64,000 nucleotides of DNA from Campylobacter sp. RM16187 (GTDB lineage Bacteria; Campylobacterota; Campylobacteria; Campylobacterales; Campylobacteraceae), in contig NZ_CP012549.1 of assembly GCF_025319965.1 (NCBI RefSeq), positions 1,240,001 to 1,304,000 on the forward strand, written 5' to 3'. The translations under genes were made by a program, and so were the position numbers. The notes under the pieces were generated by a model, which did no database searches, had not been told where the DNA came from, and saw only the letters and a program-made list of their open reading frames with translations. This document shows, piece after piece, positions 46,662 through 55,151 of this stretch. How positions within the stretch are numbered: position 1 is the first letter of the stretch; every line of letters starts with the position of its first letter.

Positions 46662-48374
46662 ATGACAACATGGGATTTAACTCCGCTTTTTAAAAATGAA
46701 AAAGAGCTTGAAAAAAGCGCATTAAGCCTAAAAAATGAGTGTGAAAAATTTGAAAAAAAATATCTGGAAGACTTTTTAAATTTAAGCACAGATCAATTTT
46801 TAGAGGCGTTTGATGAGTATGAACAGCTACTTTCTAAAATTTCAAAGGTTACAACTTATGCGTTTTTAGTATTTGCAAAGGACACAAGCAAGGGTGCTTT
46901 TTATGCCAAATTTGAAGAGATTGCCATAAAAGCTCATGAAAATTTAATATTTTTTGAGCTTAAATTCAATGAATTTGACGACAAAAAGCAAAAAGATATT
47001 ATTAATGCATCTAAAAATAACAGATACTATCTAAGCAATGTAGCTAAATCCAAAGCGCATCAACTAAGTATAAAAGAGGAGCAAGTCTTGCTTCGCACAG
47101 CAAGCACCGGAGCTGATGGATTTGCAAGGCTATTTGACGAGACAATGAGCAATATGAAATTTAAATTTCAAGGTAAGCTTTTGAGCGAAGAGGAAATCTT
47201 AAGCAAGCTTCACGACAAAGACAGAAATGTAAGAAAAGCGGCCGCTAAAAGCCTGAGTAGCGAACTATCTCGTCACCAGCATCTGCTTGGCTATATATAC
47301 AATATGATAAAAACCAATCTAAAAACAAGTTGCGAATTAAGAAATTTTAGCTCTCCTGAAGAGCCTAGACACGAAAGCAACCAGATAAGTAAGAAAAGCG
47401 TGGACGCACTTATAAAAACAACCGAGGCGAATTTCTCTCTGGTCAGTAAATTTTATGATAAAAAACGCAAAATTTTAGGCTTTAAAAAACTATATGACTA
47501 TGATAGGTATGCACCGCTCGATGAGGGTAGAAAATATGAATTTAACGAATGCAAAGAGATAGTCTTAAAGGCGTTTAACGACTTTAGCCCGAAATTTGGC
47601 AAAATTGCTCAAAAAGCTTTTGATGGGGGCTGGATAGATGCTTATCCTACGACAAATAAAAGAGGTGGGGCATTTTCACACTCAGGTTCATTAGATGCTC
47701 ATCCTTACGTGCTTTTAAACCATACGGACGGAAGAAGAGATCTATTTACTCTAGCTCACGAGCTGGGTCATGCCATACATCAAAATTTATCTTACAAAGT
47801 TGGTTACCTAAACTCGGATACGCCGCTTACTACGGCTGAAACCGCTTCGGTATTTTGTGAAATGCTAGTGTTTGATTACGTTAAAAAAGAGCTAAGCGAC
47901 AAGGATAAAATTTCGCTTCTTGCAGGCAAGATAGAAGACATTTTTGCCACGCTTTATCGCCAGATAAATTTCACTACCTTTGAGCGCATAGTCCATGCTC
48001 ACAAGGGTGAAATTTCACTTGAAGAGCTAAATAAAGCTTGGCTCGAAGAGAGCAAAAAGATGTTTGGCAAAAGCGTTACGCTAAATGATTATTATAAGAT
48101 TTGGTGGAGCTATATTCCACACTTCATACATACGCCGTTTTACTGCTATGCTTACTCTTATGCGCAGCTTTTGGTGCTTGCTATCTTTGGTCTTTACAAG
48201 AGCGGCAAATGTAAAAATTTCGTGCAAATTTACACTGAATTTTTAAGTCTTGGCGGAAGCCAGAGCCCAAAAGATATGGTTGCGAAATTTGGCTTTGACA
48301 TAGAGGACTCAAAATTTTGGAACATAGGAATAAATGAAATTAAAAAATTAGTTAAAGAATTTGAGGAGTTATAA
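46662..48374 (+). CDS. pepF: Oligoendopeptidase F family M3 metallopeptidase
   Basis: Cytoplasmic zinc peptidase that breaks oligopeptides. A 570-aa protein; the zinc motif HExxH is LAHELGHAIHQ (near 369), with the third ligand in ETASVFCE. The helical M3 fold surrounds it; GGAFSHSGSLDAHP precedes the active site. Its stop overlaps the ATG of the SspB-like gene by one base (TAATG), so both are co-translated, linking a peptidase with a possible protease adaptor. Probable -10 TAAAAT lies at 46631-46636. Confidence 0.93.
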   Translation: MTTWDLTPLFKNEKELEKSALSLKNECEKFEKKYLEDFLNLSTDQFLEAFDEYEQLLSKISKVTTYAFLVFAKDTSKGAFYAKFEEIAIKAHENLIFFELKFNEFDDKKQKDIINASKNNRYYLSNVAKSKAHQLSIKEEQVLLRTASTGADGFARLFDETMSNMKFKFQGKLLSEEEILSKLHDKDRNVRKAAAKSLSSELSRHQHLLGYIYNMIKTNLKTSCELRNFSSPEEPRHESNQISKKSVDALIKTTEANFSLVSKFYDKKRKILGFKKLYDYDRYAPLDEGRKYEFNECKEIVLKAFNDFSPKFGKIAQKAFDGGWIDAYPTTNKRGGAFSHSGSLDAHPYVLLNHTDGRRDLFTLAHELGHAIHQNLSYKVGYLNSDTPLTTAETASVFCEMLVFDYVKKELSDKDKISLLAGKIEDIFATLYRQINFTTFERIVHAHKGEISLEELNKAWLEESKKMFGKSVTLNDYYKIWWSYIPHFIHTPFYCYAYSYAQLLVLAIFGLYKSGKCKNFVQIYTEFLSLGGSQSPKDMVAKFGFDIEDSKFWNIGINEIKKLVKEFEEL

Positions 48375-48817
48375 TGCTTGATAAAATTTTAGATGATGAA
48401 AAATTTGCACTACTTATGAAAATGCATGTTTACGAGTGCATAGACTATTTGCTTCAAAACAAGCATCCGTTTTCGGTAATGACAAACTCGGACTTAGTAA
48501 AATTTGAGCCGGAGCTTCCAAAGAGTATAAGCTCTACTTTTACATCTCCGGTGATTCTTTTTACTCTTGATGGATATACATTTTCCAGTGCTAAATTAAT
48601 GCAAGACAGCCTTAGTTTTGAGGCGGGTTTTGGCAGTGATGATTTTGCTTCGCTTGTTAGCTTTCCGCTTGGAGCAGTAGTTCAAATTTTAGTAGAAAAT
48701 AGTCCGATTTTAATCAACTTTTCTATCCACAAGGAAAAAGAAAGCAAGAGTAAAACTCAAAAATCAATGTCAATATTTATGTCAAATCCTAAAAACAAAG
48801 ATTTTTTCAATAAATAA
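48374..48817 (+). CDS. SspB-like protein (candidate ClpXP adaptor)
   Basis: A 147-aa cytoplasmic protein, not a named family by name alone. By eye it follows the layout of SspB, which tethers ssrA-tagged substrates to ClpX: an N-terminal helix (LMKMHVYECIDYLLQN), beta strands, then ILFTLDGYTFSSAKL, SLSFEAGFG and VSFPLGAVVQILVEN, matching IVLNIA...NLEL, RFNARFGG and VSVPLAAVLAIY of SspB in order and spacing. After the fold comes a polar linker rich in K/S and a short tail (SIFMSNPKNKDFF) where SspB has its ClpX-binding XB peptide. It is coupled to pepF. The fold match is inference. Confidence 0.55.
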   Translation: MLDKILDDEKFALLMKMHVYECIDYLLQNKHPFSVMTNSDLVKFEPELPKSISSTFTSPVILFTLDGYTFSSAKLMQDSLSFEAGFGSDDFASLVSFPLGAVVQILVENSPILINFSIHKEKESKSKTQKSMSIFMSNPKNKDFFNK

Positions 48818-48821
48818 AATT

Positions 48822-48850
48822 TAGCAGACACAGAATCACTATGTCTGCTA
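48822..48850. terminator. Bidirectional terminator (SspB-like gene / LysR gene)
   Basis: A perfect 9-base stem TAGCAGACA / TGTCTGCTA with an 11-base loop, between the convergent stops at 48817 and 48858. A/T-rich tails flank both sides. Confidence 0.7.
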
Positions 48851-48857
48851 TAAATTC

Positions 48858-49730
48858 CTAAAAATTAAAACTAGTTTTTATCTTTAAAAAGCTATTTAGT
48901 ATATCTTCATTCTCTTTAAGGGCGGCTACATAAACTGAGTGCGTAAGCTTTATTCTATTGATTTTGATCTCAAAAAGTTTTTCGTTTTTTAGATGATCTT
49001 CTATTAAAAATTTAGGCAAAAAGGCAACATAATCTTCAGCAAAATTATTTAAAATTGCTCTTTTTACCATTATTGAACCGTCTAATACATAAGCACTTTT
49101 TAAATCATTGTAATTTATTCCGTATTTTACGAAAATATCATTAAGATAGTATTTTGTGCGATCTTTTATCAATTTGTATTTATAAAGCTCTTCGGGCTTA
49201 ATAGAGTCAACCAGTTTTTTATTGGAAACTAAAATAATCTCATAATCAAAAAGCTTTTTAACTATCAGATTTTCATCATAAGACTGATCTAAAACCATTG
49301 CAATATCGCTTCTTCTATCCTTTAAATGTGGAATTAGATCGTTTTGCTCTTTTATTCTTATGTCAAGCTCCGCATCGGCAGTTTGCGAAATTTTATCAAG
49401 CAATAAAGGCACAAAAGTTTCTCCGATAAGCTGAGTGGTTGATATTATAAGTGGAGCTTTGTCATTTTTGATATGAGAAATTTCATCTTTAAATCTAAAC
49501 ATTGCACTTTCAAATCTAAGACAAAGTTTATAAAATTTTTCACCCTCTCTAGTTAAAATTATTCCATTTTTTTTACGCATTATTAGAGTTGCTTGTAAAA
49601 TCTCTTCTAGTTTTTTTATTTGAAGCGTAACAGCAGGCTGAGATATACCAAGAGTCTTTGAAGCCTTAGAAAAGCTCCTCTCTTTAACTATCTCCATAAA
49701 AGTGTAAATTTTGCTAAAATCATTAATCAT
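48858..49730 (-). CDS. LysR-family transcriptional regulator
   Basis: A 290-aa regulator. The N-terminal winged helix-turn-helix is KERSFSKASKTLGISQPAVT (near 14-33), followed by the linker helix and a two-lobed periplasmic-binding-type effector domain (~90-290). ATG at 49730 follows AGAGGGG. A 22-base perfect palindrome just upstream is a likely operator for autoregulation. No divergent metabolic gene is present (uvrD faces it), so its target regulon is unknown. Confidence 0.9.
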   Translation of the reverse strand: MINDFSKIYTFMEIVKERSFSKASKTLGISQPAVTLQIKKLEEILQATLIMRKKNGIILTREGEKFYKLCLRFESAMFRFKDEISHIKNDKAPLIISTTQLIGETFVPLLLDKISQTADAELDIRIKEQNDLIPHLKDRRSDIAMVLDQSYDENLIVKKLFDYEIILVSNKKLVDSIKPEELYKYKLIKDRTKYYLNDIFVKYGINYNDLKSAYVLDGSIMVKRAILNNFAEDYVAFLPKFLIEDHLKNEKLFEIKINRIKLTHSVYVAALKENEDILNSFLKIKTSFNF

Positions 49731-49748
49731 ATTTATCCCCTCTTTGAT

Positions 49749-49770
49749 AAAGTAATATATATATTACTTT
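49749..49770. promoter_or_regulatory. 22-base palindrome, candidate LysR operator
   Basis: AAAGTAATATA followed by its exact reverse complement. It contains the T-N11-A spacing typical of LysR-family sites and lies 19 bases before the LysR ATG. A TATAAT (minus, 49785-49780) places the transcription start just inside it, so binding would block the gene's own promoter. The A/T-only centre means chance cannot be excluded. Confidence 0.5.
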
Positions 49771-49779
49771 AAGTTATAA

Positions 49780-49785
49780 ATTATA
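49780..49785 (-). promoter_or_regulatory. Probable -10 of the LysR gene
   Basis: TATAAT on the minus strand in CCGCTATAATTTAT. Transcription would start near 49773, at the edge of the 22-base palindrome. Confidence 0.45.
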
Positions 49786-49913
49786 GCGGATATAATTATA
49801 TTAATATATACTAAAATTTTACTGAAAGCGAAACGGTAATATTAATTCATGTAGGCGGGGATTTTTAAGCTTATTGTGTTAAAATCTATAAATAATATAT
49901 TTTTGGAATTTTA

Positions 49914-51992
49914 ATGCGAGATATCCTAGATAGTTTAAACGAAGAACAAAAAAGAGCTGCCACTCATTTAGATGGAGCTATGTTGATTTTAGCAGGTGCC
50001 GGAAGTGGAAAGACAAAGACTATAACGACAAGGCTTGCCTATCTAATAAGCGAAGTTGGAATAGATCCCACTAGTACGCTTACTCTTACTTTTACAAATA
50101 AAGCCGCTAATGAAATGCGAACCAGAGCCATTAATATGCTATCTGAAAATAACAAAAATTTTACTCCATTGCTCTGCACTTTTCATAAATTTGGACTTTT
50201 GTTTTTAAAATTTTATATAGACAGACTCTCTCGTAAAAACAGCTTTGTCATAATCGACACCGATGATAAAAAAAGAATACTAAAAAGCTTTGAAAGCTCA
50301 ATCGCAACATCGATATTATCAAGTGAAATATCAAATTTCAAAAACTCCCTTTTAAGCGTAGAAGATGTTATCTCGAGCACCAATTTATTTGGCAATAACG
50401 AAAAACACAAAGATGGTTATTACACTAAAATAGCAAACATATACAAACAGTATGAAGAGTATTTAAGCGCAAATAATTTAGTGGATTTTGACGACCTCCT
50501 ATCTCTGACTTATAAAATTTTGGATAAAAACGAAGGACTGGCAGATGAAATTTCACAAAGATATCGCTATATAATGGTAGATGAGTATCAAGACACCAAT
50601 GATTTACAATATAAGCTTCTTAAAAAGCTTTGCAAAACCCATGAAAATATCTGCGTAGTAGGTGATGATGATCAGAGTATATATGGCTGGAGAGGCGCAA
50701 AGATAGAAAATATCTTAAATTTTAAAAATCAATTTAAAGATACAAAAATAATCAGACTGGAGCATAATTATCGCTCGACAAATTCTATCCTCAAAGCCGC
50801 AAATGAGCTGATAGATCACAATAGAAACCGCCTAGGCAAAAAGCTAATAGGCACCAAAGACGGCGGTGAGGATATAGTATTTATGGAGTCAGTTGACGAA
50901 ACTATGGAGTCTGGCAAGATAGCAAAAAGCATCAAAGAGCTACTTGCAAAAGGCGTAGATGCAAGCCAAATAGCCATATTATACCGTATAAACGCACTCT
51001 CTCGCTCCCTTGAAGAGGGTCTTAATAAGGAAAAAATACCGTATAAGATGGTTGGCGGTGTAAAATTTTATGAAAGAGCGGAAGTAAAAGATGTTATTAG
51101 CTATCTTAGGCTAGTCGCCAACGAAAACGATGACTTTTCGTTAAAACGCATAATAAACCGTCCAAAACGCGGTCTTGGTAAAGTAAGCATAACCAAGATC
51201 GAGAAGATAGCTTATGAAAATAAAATTTCTCTATTTGAGTCAATATCTACTCTGGATGAAAAAGATGAAGCCTTTAGCAAAAAAACAATATCTGCTCTAA
51301 ACGATTTTACAAGCGGTATAAAAGAGCTAAAGGAATGCGGCTCTTTATATGAACTAATTGATAAGCTAGAGTCTAAATTCGGTATTAAAAAATATTACGA
51401 GAGTCTTCCTGACGGTGCTGAAAGAGTAGCAAATATCGATGAATTTTACGCGATGATCAAAGATCAAATCAAGCAAAATCCGGAATTTGAACTAGAAGAG
51501 TTCTTAAACGAACTTGCTTTAGCCAGCGAACAAGACGCCATAAGCGATAAGGCTATCTCTATAATGAGTATTCACGCAAGCAAAGGGCTTGAATTTGATC
51601 ATCTTTTTGTAATCGGGCTTGAAGAGGGATTTTTCCCGCTAATAGGAGACGGAAGCGATATAGAAGAGGAGAGAAGATTGGCTTACGTGGCAATAACAAG
51701 GGCTAAAAAAACTCTTGTTCTAAGCTGCGTAAATTCAAGATTTTATAAAGGACAAAGAACAAGACTTGAAAGAAGCAGATTTTTAAGCGAGGCCGGAATA
51801 TGCACGGGAAGCCTAATAATCCAACCTCAAACTACAAGCGAATACAAAAAAGGTGATTTGGTAAAACATAAGATATTTGGCATAGGACGAGTTACATGCG
51901 TAAGTAAAATCAAAAAAGATCTAAAGCTAACTATAAATTTTGGCGGTATAGAGCGCGATATAATGTCAAATTTTGTAGAAAAAGTCGTATGA
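49914..51992 (+). CDS. uvrD: UvrD/PcrA/Rep family DNA helicase
   Basis: Superfamily 1A 3'-5' helicase acting in repair and in clearing proteins from DNA. 692 aa. Motif Ia precedes LAGAGSGKTKT (Walker A, near 26-36). Walker B is VDEYQDTN (near 221), then GDDDQSIYGWRGA, HNYRS, VGGVKFYERAEVKD and the motif V/VI region HASKGLEFDH and LAYVAITRAKK. The C-terminal tudor-like tail (KGDLVKHKIFGIGRV) is the RNA polymerase-binding end of UvrD/PcrA. Length and tail favour UvrD/PcrA over Rep. It leads the nine-gene run to aat. Confidence 0.92.
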   Translation: MRDILDSLNEEQKRAATHLDGAMLILAGAGSGKTKTITTRLAYLISEVGIDPTSTLTLTFTNKAANEMRTRAINMLSENNKNFTPLLCTFHKFGLLFLKFYIDRLSRKNSFVIIDTDDKKRILKSFESSIATSILSSEISNFKNSLLSVEDVISSTNLFGNNEKHKDGYYTKIANIYKQYEEYLSANNLVDFDDLLSLTYKILDKNEGLADEISQRYRYIMVDEYQDTNDLQYKLLKKLCKTHENICVVGDDDQSIYGWRGAKIENILNFKNQFKDTKIIRLEHNYRSTNSILKAANELIDHNRNRLGKKLIGTKDGGEDIVFMESVDETMESGKIAKSIKELLAKGVDASQIAILYRINALSRSLEEGLNKEKIPYKMVGGVKFYERAEVKDVISYLRLVANENDDFSLKRIINRPKRGLGKVSITKIEKIAYENKISLFESISTLDEKDEAFSKKTISALNDFTSGIKELKECGSLYELIDKLESKFGIKKYYESLPDGAERVANIDEFYAMIKDQIKQNPEFELEEFLNELALASEQDAISDKAISIMSIHASKGLEFDHLFVIGLEEGFFPLIGDGSDIEEERRLAYVAITRAKKTLVLSCVNSRFYKGQRTRLERSRFLSEAGICTGSLIIQPQTTSEYKKGDLVKHKIFGIGRVTCVSKIKKDLKLTINFGGIERDIMSNFVEKVV

Positions 51993-52810
51993 ACGCTCTA
52001 TTTGTAGCGAATAAACCGATCGCAATCAGCTCAAATCACTTTCTAAATCGTATCAAAAGAAAATATCCAACTAAAAAAGCAGGCTTTTCAGGCACTTTAG
52101 ATCCTTTTGCCAGCGGTTGCCTGATAATAGCTCTTGGTAACTATACAAAGCTGTTTAATTACATCAGCAAATCTCCTAAAATTTATGAAGCCACGATGTG
52201 GATAGGGGCAAAAAGCGAGAGCGGGGACAATGAAAATATAAGCGAAATTGAAAATTTAAATCCTATTGATTTAAAAACAATTGAGCTTGCTAAAAATTCC
52301 TTGCTTGGTAAAATAAGCTATACTCCGCCAAAATTTAGCGCAAAAAACATAGACGGAACAAGAGCTTACAAGCTAGCTAGAGCGGGAGTTGAATTCGAGC
52401 TTAAAAAAGAAGAAATGGAAATTTTTAGCTGCGAAATAATGCACTACCGTCATCCGTTTTTAACATTTAAAATTAGCGTAGACGAGGGATCATACATAAG
52501 GTCATACGCTCAAATTTTAGCCAAAAAACTGGGAGTAAATGCGACTCTTAGTTCGTTAAAAAGATTAAGAGAAGGCAAATTTAAATTTGAAAATGAAAAG
52601 TTTTTAAATCCGCTTGATTTTATAGATCTAAAAACTAATGAGTATTTGGGCGATTTAAAAGATATCGAATTTGGTAAAAAACTTGAATATACAAGCTTTA
52701 AAAAGTGTGAAGATGGAATATATTTAATAAAATTTGATAAATTTTTTAGTATTATTGAGATAAAAGATCAAACGGTTTCGTACCGATTAAATAAGGTTGA
52801 ATTATGCTGA
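51989..52810 (+). CDS. truB: tRNA pseudouridine(55) synthase
   Basis: Makes pseudouridine 55 in the T-loop of tRNAs. A 273-aa protein with the catalytic Asp in GFSGTLDPFASGCL (near 37), the motif YTPPKFSAKNIDG, and GSYIRSYAQ (near 169). ATG overlaps the uvrD stop by four bases. It overlaps csrA by 7 bases. Confidence 0.95.
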   Translation: MNALFVANKPIAISSNHFLNRIKRKYPTKKAGFSGTLDPFASGCLIIALGNYTKLFNYISKSPKIYEATMWIGAKSESGDNENISEIENLNPIDLKTIELAKNSLLGKISYTPPKFSAKNIDGTRAYKLARAGVEFELKKEEMEIFSCEIMHYRHPFLTFKISVDEGSYIRSYAQILAKKLGVNATLSSLKRLREGKFKFENEKFLNPLDFIDLKTNEYLGDLKDIEFGKKLEYTSFKKCEDGIYLIKFDKFFSIIEIKDQTVSYRLNKVELC

Positions 52811-53034
52811 TACTTTCGCGTAAAGAGGGTGAGAGTATATTGCTTGGAAACAATATAAAAATCACTATCGCAGGGATTTCAAAAAGTGGAGTTAAAGTGG
52901 GCATAGATGCTCCTAAAAATATGATGATATTGCGCTCCGAGCTTGCAGAAGAAGTGGCTAACGAAAACAAACAGGCTATAAATTTAGCCGACGAGATAGA
53001 GCTTATCGAGCTTAGCCAAAAAATAAAAAAATGA
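52804..53034 (+). CDS. csrA: Carbon storage regulator CsrA
   Basis: A 76-aa dimeric RNA-binding protein that blocks translation at GGA motifs. It starts MLILSRKEGESILLG, the family signature with RNA-contact residues, and has GVKVGIDAPK with the conserved glycines. The C-terminal helix is longer than in E. coli (61 aa). In Campylobacter CsrA represses flagellin translation and is opposed by FliW; fliW is not in the window. It lies between truB and ispE with overlaps on both sides, so it has no obvious promoter of its own. Confidence 0.96.
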   Translation: MLILSRKEGESILLGNNIKITIAGISKSGVKVGIDAPKNMMILRSELAEEVANENKQAINLADEIELIELSQKIKK

Positions 53035-53780
53035 AAAGCTTTGCAAAAATAAATATATTTCTTAAGATAGTCGGAACCCGCGCAAACTATCACGAGCTGA
53101 TCTCGCGCTTTATTTTAGTAGATGAAATTTACGATGAAATTTGGTTTGAAAAGAGTGAAAAATTCAAGCTTGTTTGCGATAGTGTGGATATAAAAGACAA
53201 TATTGTATTAAAGGCCAAAAAAGCACTTGAAGACGCTGGATTTAAAAATGAACTTGATGATTTTTTCAGATCGCATAAAATAGTTTTAAAGAAAAATATC
53301 CCTATGGGGGCGGGGCTTGGCGGAGGAAGCTCTAATGCGGCCGCTTTTTTAAATTTAGCAAATAGCGAACTAAATTTAAAAATTTCAAAAGAACGCCTTT
53401 ATAAGATAGCAGAGAGCATAGGTGCCGATGTGGCGTTTTTCGTAAGCGGATTTAAAAGTGCAAACGTGAGTGGTATAGGCGAGATTGTAAAAGAATTTGA
53501 TGATGAAATTCCTAAAATTAAAATTTTTACGCCTGATGTTTTTTGCTCCACTCCAGAAGTTTATAAAGAATTTAGAAGAAATTTTATGGATAAAATAGAT
53601 ACAAATTTGGCAAATAAGATGCAACATATAAAAAGTAGCGAGTTGCTCGCAACTTACAAAAATGATGTGTTAAACGATCTTTATGCGCCTTGTTTTAAAA
53701 TTTATAACGATATGAAAGAGTATAAGGATATGTTTTTAAGCGGAAGTGGCAGTACTGTTTTTAAGGTAATAAATGGGTAA
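53031..53780 (+). CDS. ispE: 4-diphosphocytidyl-2-C-methyl-D-erythritol kinase
   Basis: GHMP kinase of the MEP pathway, phosphorylating CDP-ME. A 249-aa protein with the substrate motif [12 protein letters not shown] at the start and the glycine-rich ATP loop [14 protein letters not shown] (near 90-103). The C-terminal motif is [11 protein letters not shown]. Its ATG overlaps the csrA stop (ATGA). Pathway partner of ispG elsewhere in this window. Confidence 0.95.
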   Translation: MKSFAKINIFLKIVGTRANYHELISRFILVDEIYDEIWFEKSEKFKLVCDSVDIKDNIVLKAKKALEDAGFKNELDDFFRSHKIVLKKNIPMGAGLGGGSSNAAAFLNLANSELNLKISKERLYKIAESIGADVAFFVSGFKSANVSGIGEIVKEFDDEIPKIKIFTPDVFCSTPEVYKEFRRNFMDKIDTNLANKMQHIKSSELLATYKNDVLNDLYAPCFKIYNDMKEYKDMFLSGSGSTVFKVING

Positions 53781-54228
53781 AGATTTAGCAAAAAATAAAA
53801 AAGCACTTCACGACTTTAGCATACTTGAAACTTTTGAGACCGGCATAGTGCTAAAAGGTAGCGAAGTAAAGGCACTTCGTGCAGGACGGGCAAATTTAAA
53901 AGATAGCTTTGTGAGAATTATAAAAGGCGAGATGTTTTTACTAAATGCGCACATCAGCCATCTTAGTACGACACATTCGACATTTCGCCCTGACGAAAGA
54001 GCTCCAAGAAAACTGCTTATGCACAGAAAGCAGATAGATAAACTCTTTGGAGCGGTAACACAAGAAGGTCTTACTTTAGTTGCGCTGGTGCTTTATCTAA
54101 ACGATAAAAATATAGTAAAAGCTAAAATAGCCCTAGCCAAAGGTAAAAACTTGCATGACAAACGCGAAAGTTTAAAAAAGCGAGAGGCCGACAAAGAGGC
54201 TCGTGCAGCAATGAAAAGATATATATAA
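53773..54228 (+). CDS. smpB: SsrA-binding protein SmpB
   Basis: Binds tmRNA and rescues stalled ribosomes by trans-translation. A 151-aa protein with the OB-fold motif [28 protein letters not shown] and the basic C-terminal tail ([21 protein letters not shown]) that enters the mRNA channel. It overlaps ispE by 8 bases. The tmRNA gene ssrA is not in the window. Confidence 0.97.
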   Translation: MGKDLAKNKKALHDFSILETFETGIVLKGSEVKALRAGRANLKDSFVRIIKGEMFLLNAHISHLSTTHSTFRPDERAPRKLLMHRKQIDKLFGAVTQEGLTLVALVLYLNDKNIVKAKIALAKGKNLHDKRESLKKREADKEARAAMKRYI

Positions 54229-54244
54229 AATTTAAAGGAATAAT

Positions 54245-54850
54245 ATGAAAAAAATATTTTTAGCAATTCTATGTGTGATTTTTTTAGTCGGTTGCGGCAA
54301 AGAGGACGAGACAGCAAAAGCTCCTGCTAAGGTAGAGGGTTACAAAGCAGGCGAAGAGATCAAGCTTACTAGTGTATTTGGAAAAGAGCTAACCTTGCTT
54401 AGAACACAAGGTGGATTTGTCATAAAAGGCGATGAGAGTAAGATAATAATGTTTGATATCTTTGGCACATTTTGTCCTCCTTGTCAAAAAGAGGCGCCTG
54501 AACTAATGGATTTTCAGCTAAAAAACAATAAAGATTTTACAATAATTGCATTAACTCACTTTGAAAATGTAACAAACCAACACGTTATAGAGAATTTTGC
54601 ACAAAAATACAACGCATATTATTTCATCTCAAACGATATGCCTGTAAACGATAAGCTTAGCGCTCAAATTCTAGAAGATATCAAATATCCGCATCTTGAG
54701 TCTGTGCCAATAAAAATGGTGCTTAAAAACGGAATCTATCAACCACTAACAGATATTGCCAGCGGAAAATTTGGAGTACATTACTATCTGGGCGGGATTC
54801 ACTTAGACAAATTGACTCAGGATTTTGAGAGAATCAAAAATGTCAACTAA
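54245..54850 (+). CDS. TlpA/thioredoxin-family lipoprotein
   Basis: A 201-aa periplasmic thiol-disulfide protein anchored by lipid. The lipobox is VGC (Cys near 17) after a hydrophobic signal (MKKIFLAILCVIFLVGC). The thioredoxin domain has the CPPC active site in FGTFCPPCQKEAPE (near 76-80), the family cis-Pro region being VPIKMVLKNG. Reductase or oxidase direction is not decided by the sequence. Its last bases overlap clpS, placing an exported redox protein within a cytoplasmic proteolysis run. Confidence 0.88.
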   Translation: MKKIFLAILCVIFLVGCGKEDETAKAPAKVEGYKAGEEIKLTSVFGKELTLLRTQGGFVIKGDESKIIMFDIFGTFCPPCQKEAPELMDFQLKNNKDFTIIALTHFENVTNQHVIENFAQKYNAYYFISNDMPVNDKLSAQILEDIKYPHLESVPIKMVLKNGIYQPLTDIASGKFGVHYYLGGIHLDKLTQDFERIKNVN

Positions 54851-55151
54851 AACTAGCGAAAGAACGCTGAAAAATACGAGTCTAAAAGAAAAAATTAAAT
54901 TTCCTAAAAAATTTAAAGTTATTTTATTAAACGATGATGTGACAAGTATGGATTTTGTAGTAGATGTTTTGACGCAAATTTTTCACTATAGTGCACAAAG
55001 CGCCATTGCATTGATGTTAAAAGTTCACAACGAAGGAAGTGCTGTATGTGGGGTTTATATCAAAGAAATTGCTCTTAGTAAGCAAAACGAAGTTAGAAAA
55101 GCAGCTATCAACGCTGGATATCCGCTAAAAGTAGATATAGAGGAGGAGTGA
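54840..55151 (+). CDS. clpS: ClpA adaptor ClpS
   Basis: Delivers N-degron substrates (N-terminal Leu, Phe, Tyr, Trp) to ClpAP. ATG 54840 is preferred over an upstream TTG (54825); 103 aa. The conserved adaptor pocket is VILLNDDVTSMDFVVDVL (near 27-44), then AIALMLKVHNEG and VCGVYIKEIA. The flexible N-terminal tail (~1-23) that enters ClpA is present. It overlaps both the TlpA-like gene and clpA. Confidence 0.96.
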   Translation: MSTKTSERTLKNTSLKEKIKFPKKFKVILLNDDVTSMDFVVDVLTQIFHYSAQSAIALMLKVHNEGSAVCGVYIKEIALSKQNEVRKAAINAGYPLKVDIEEE

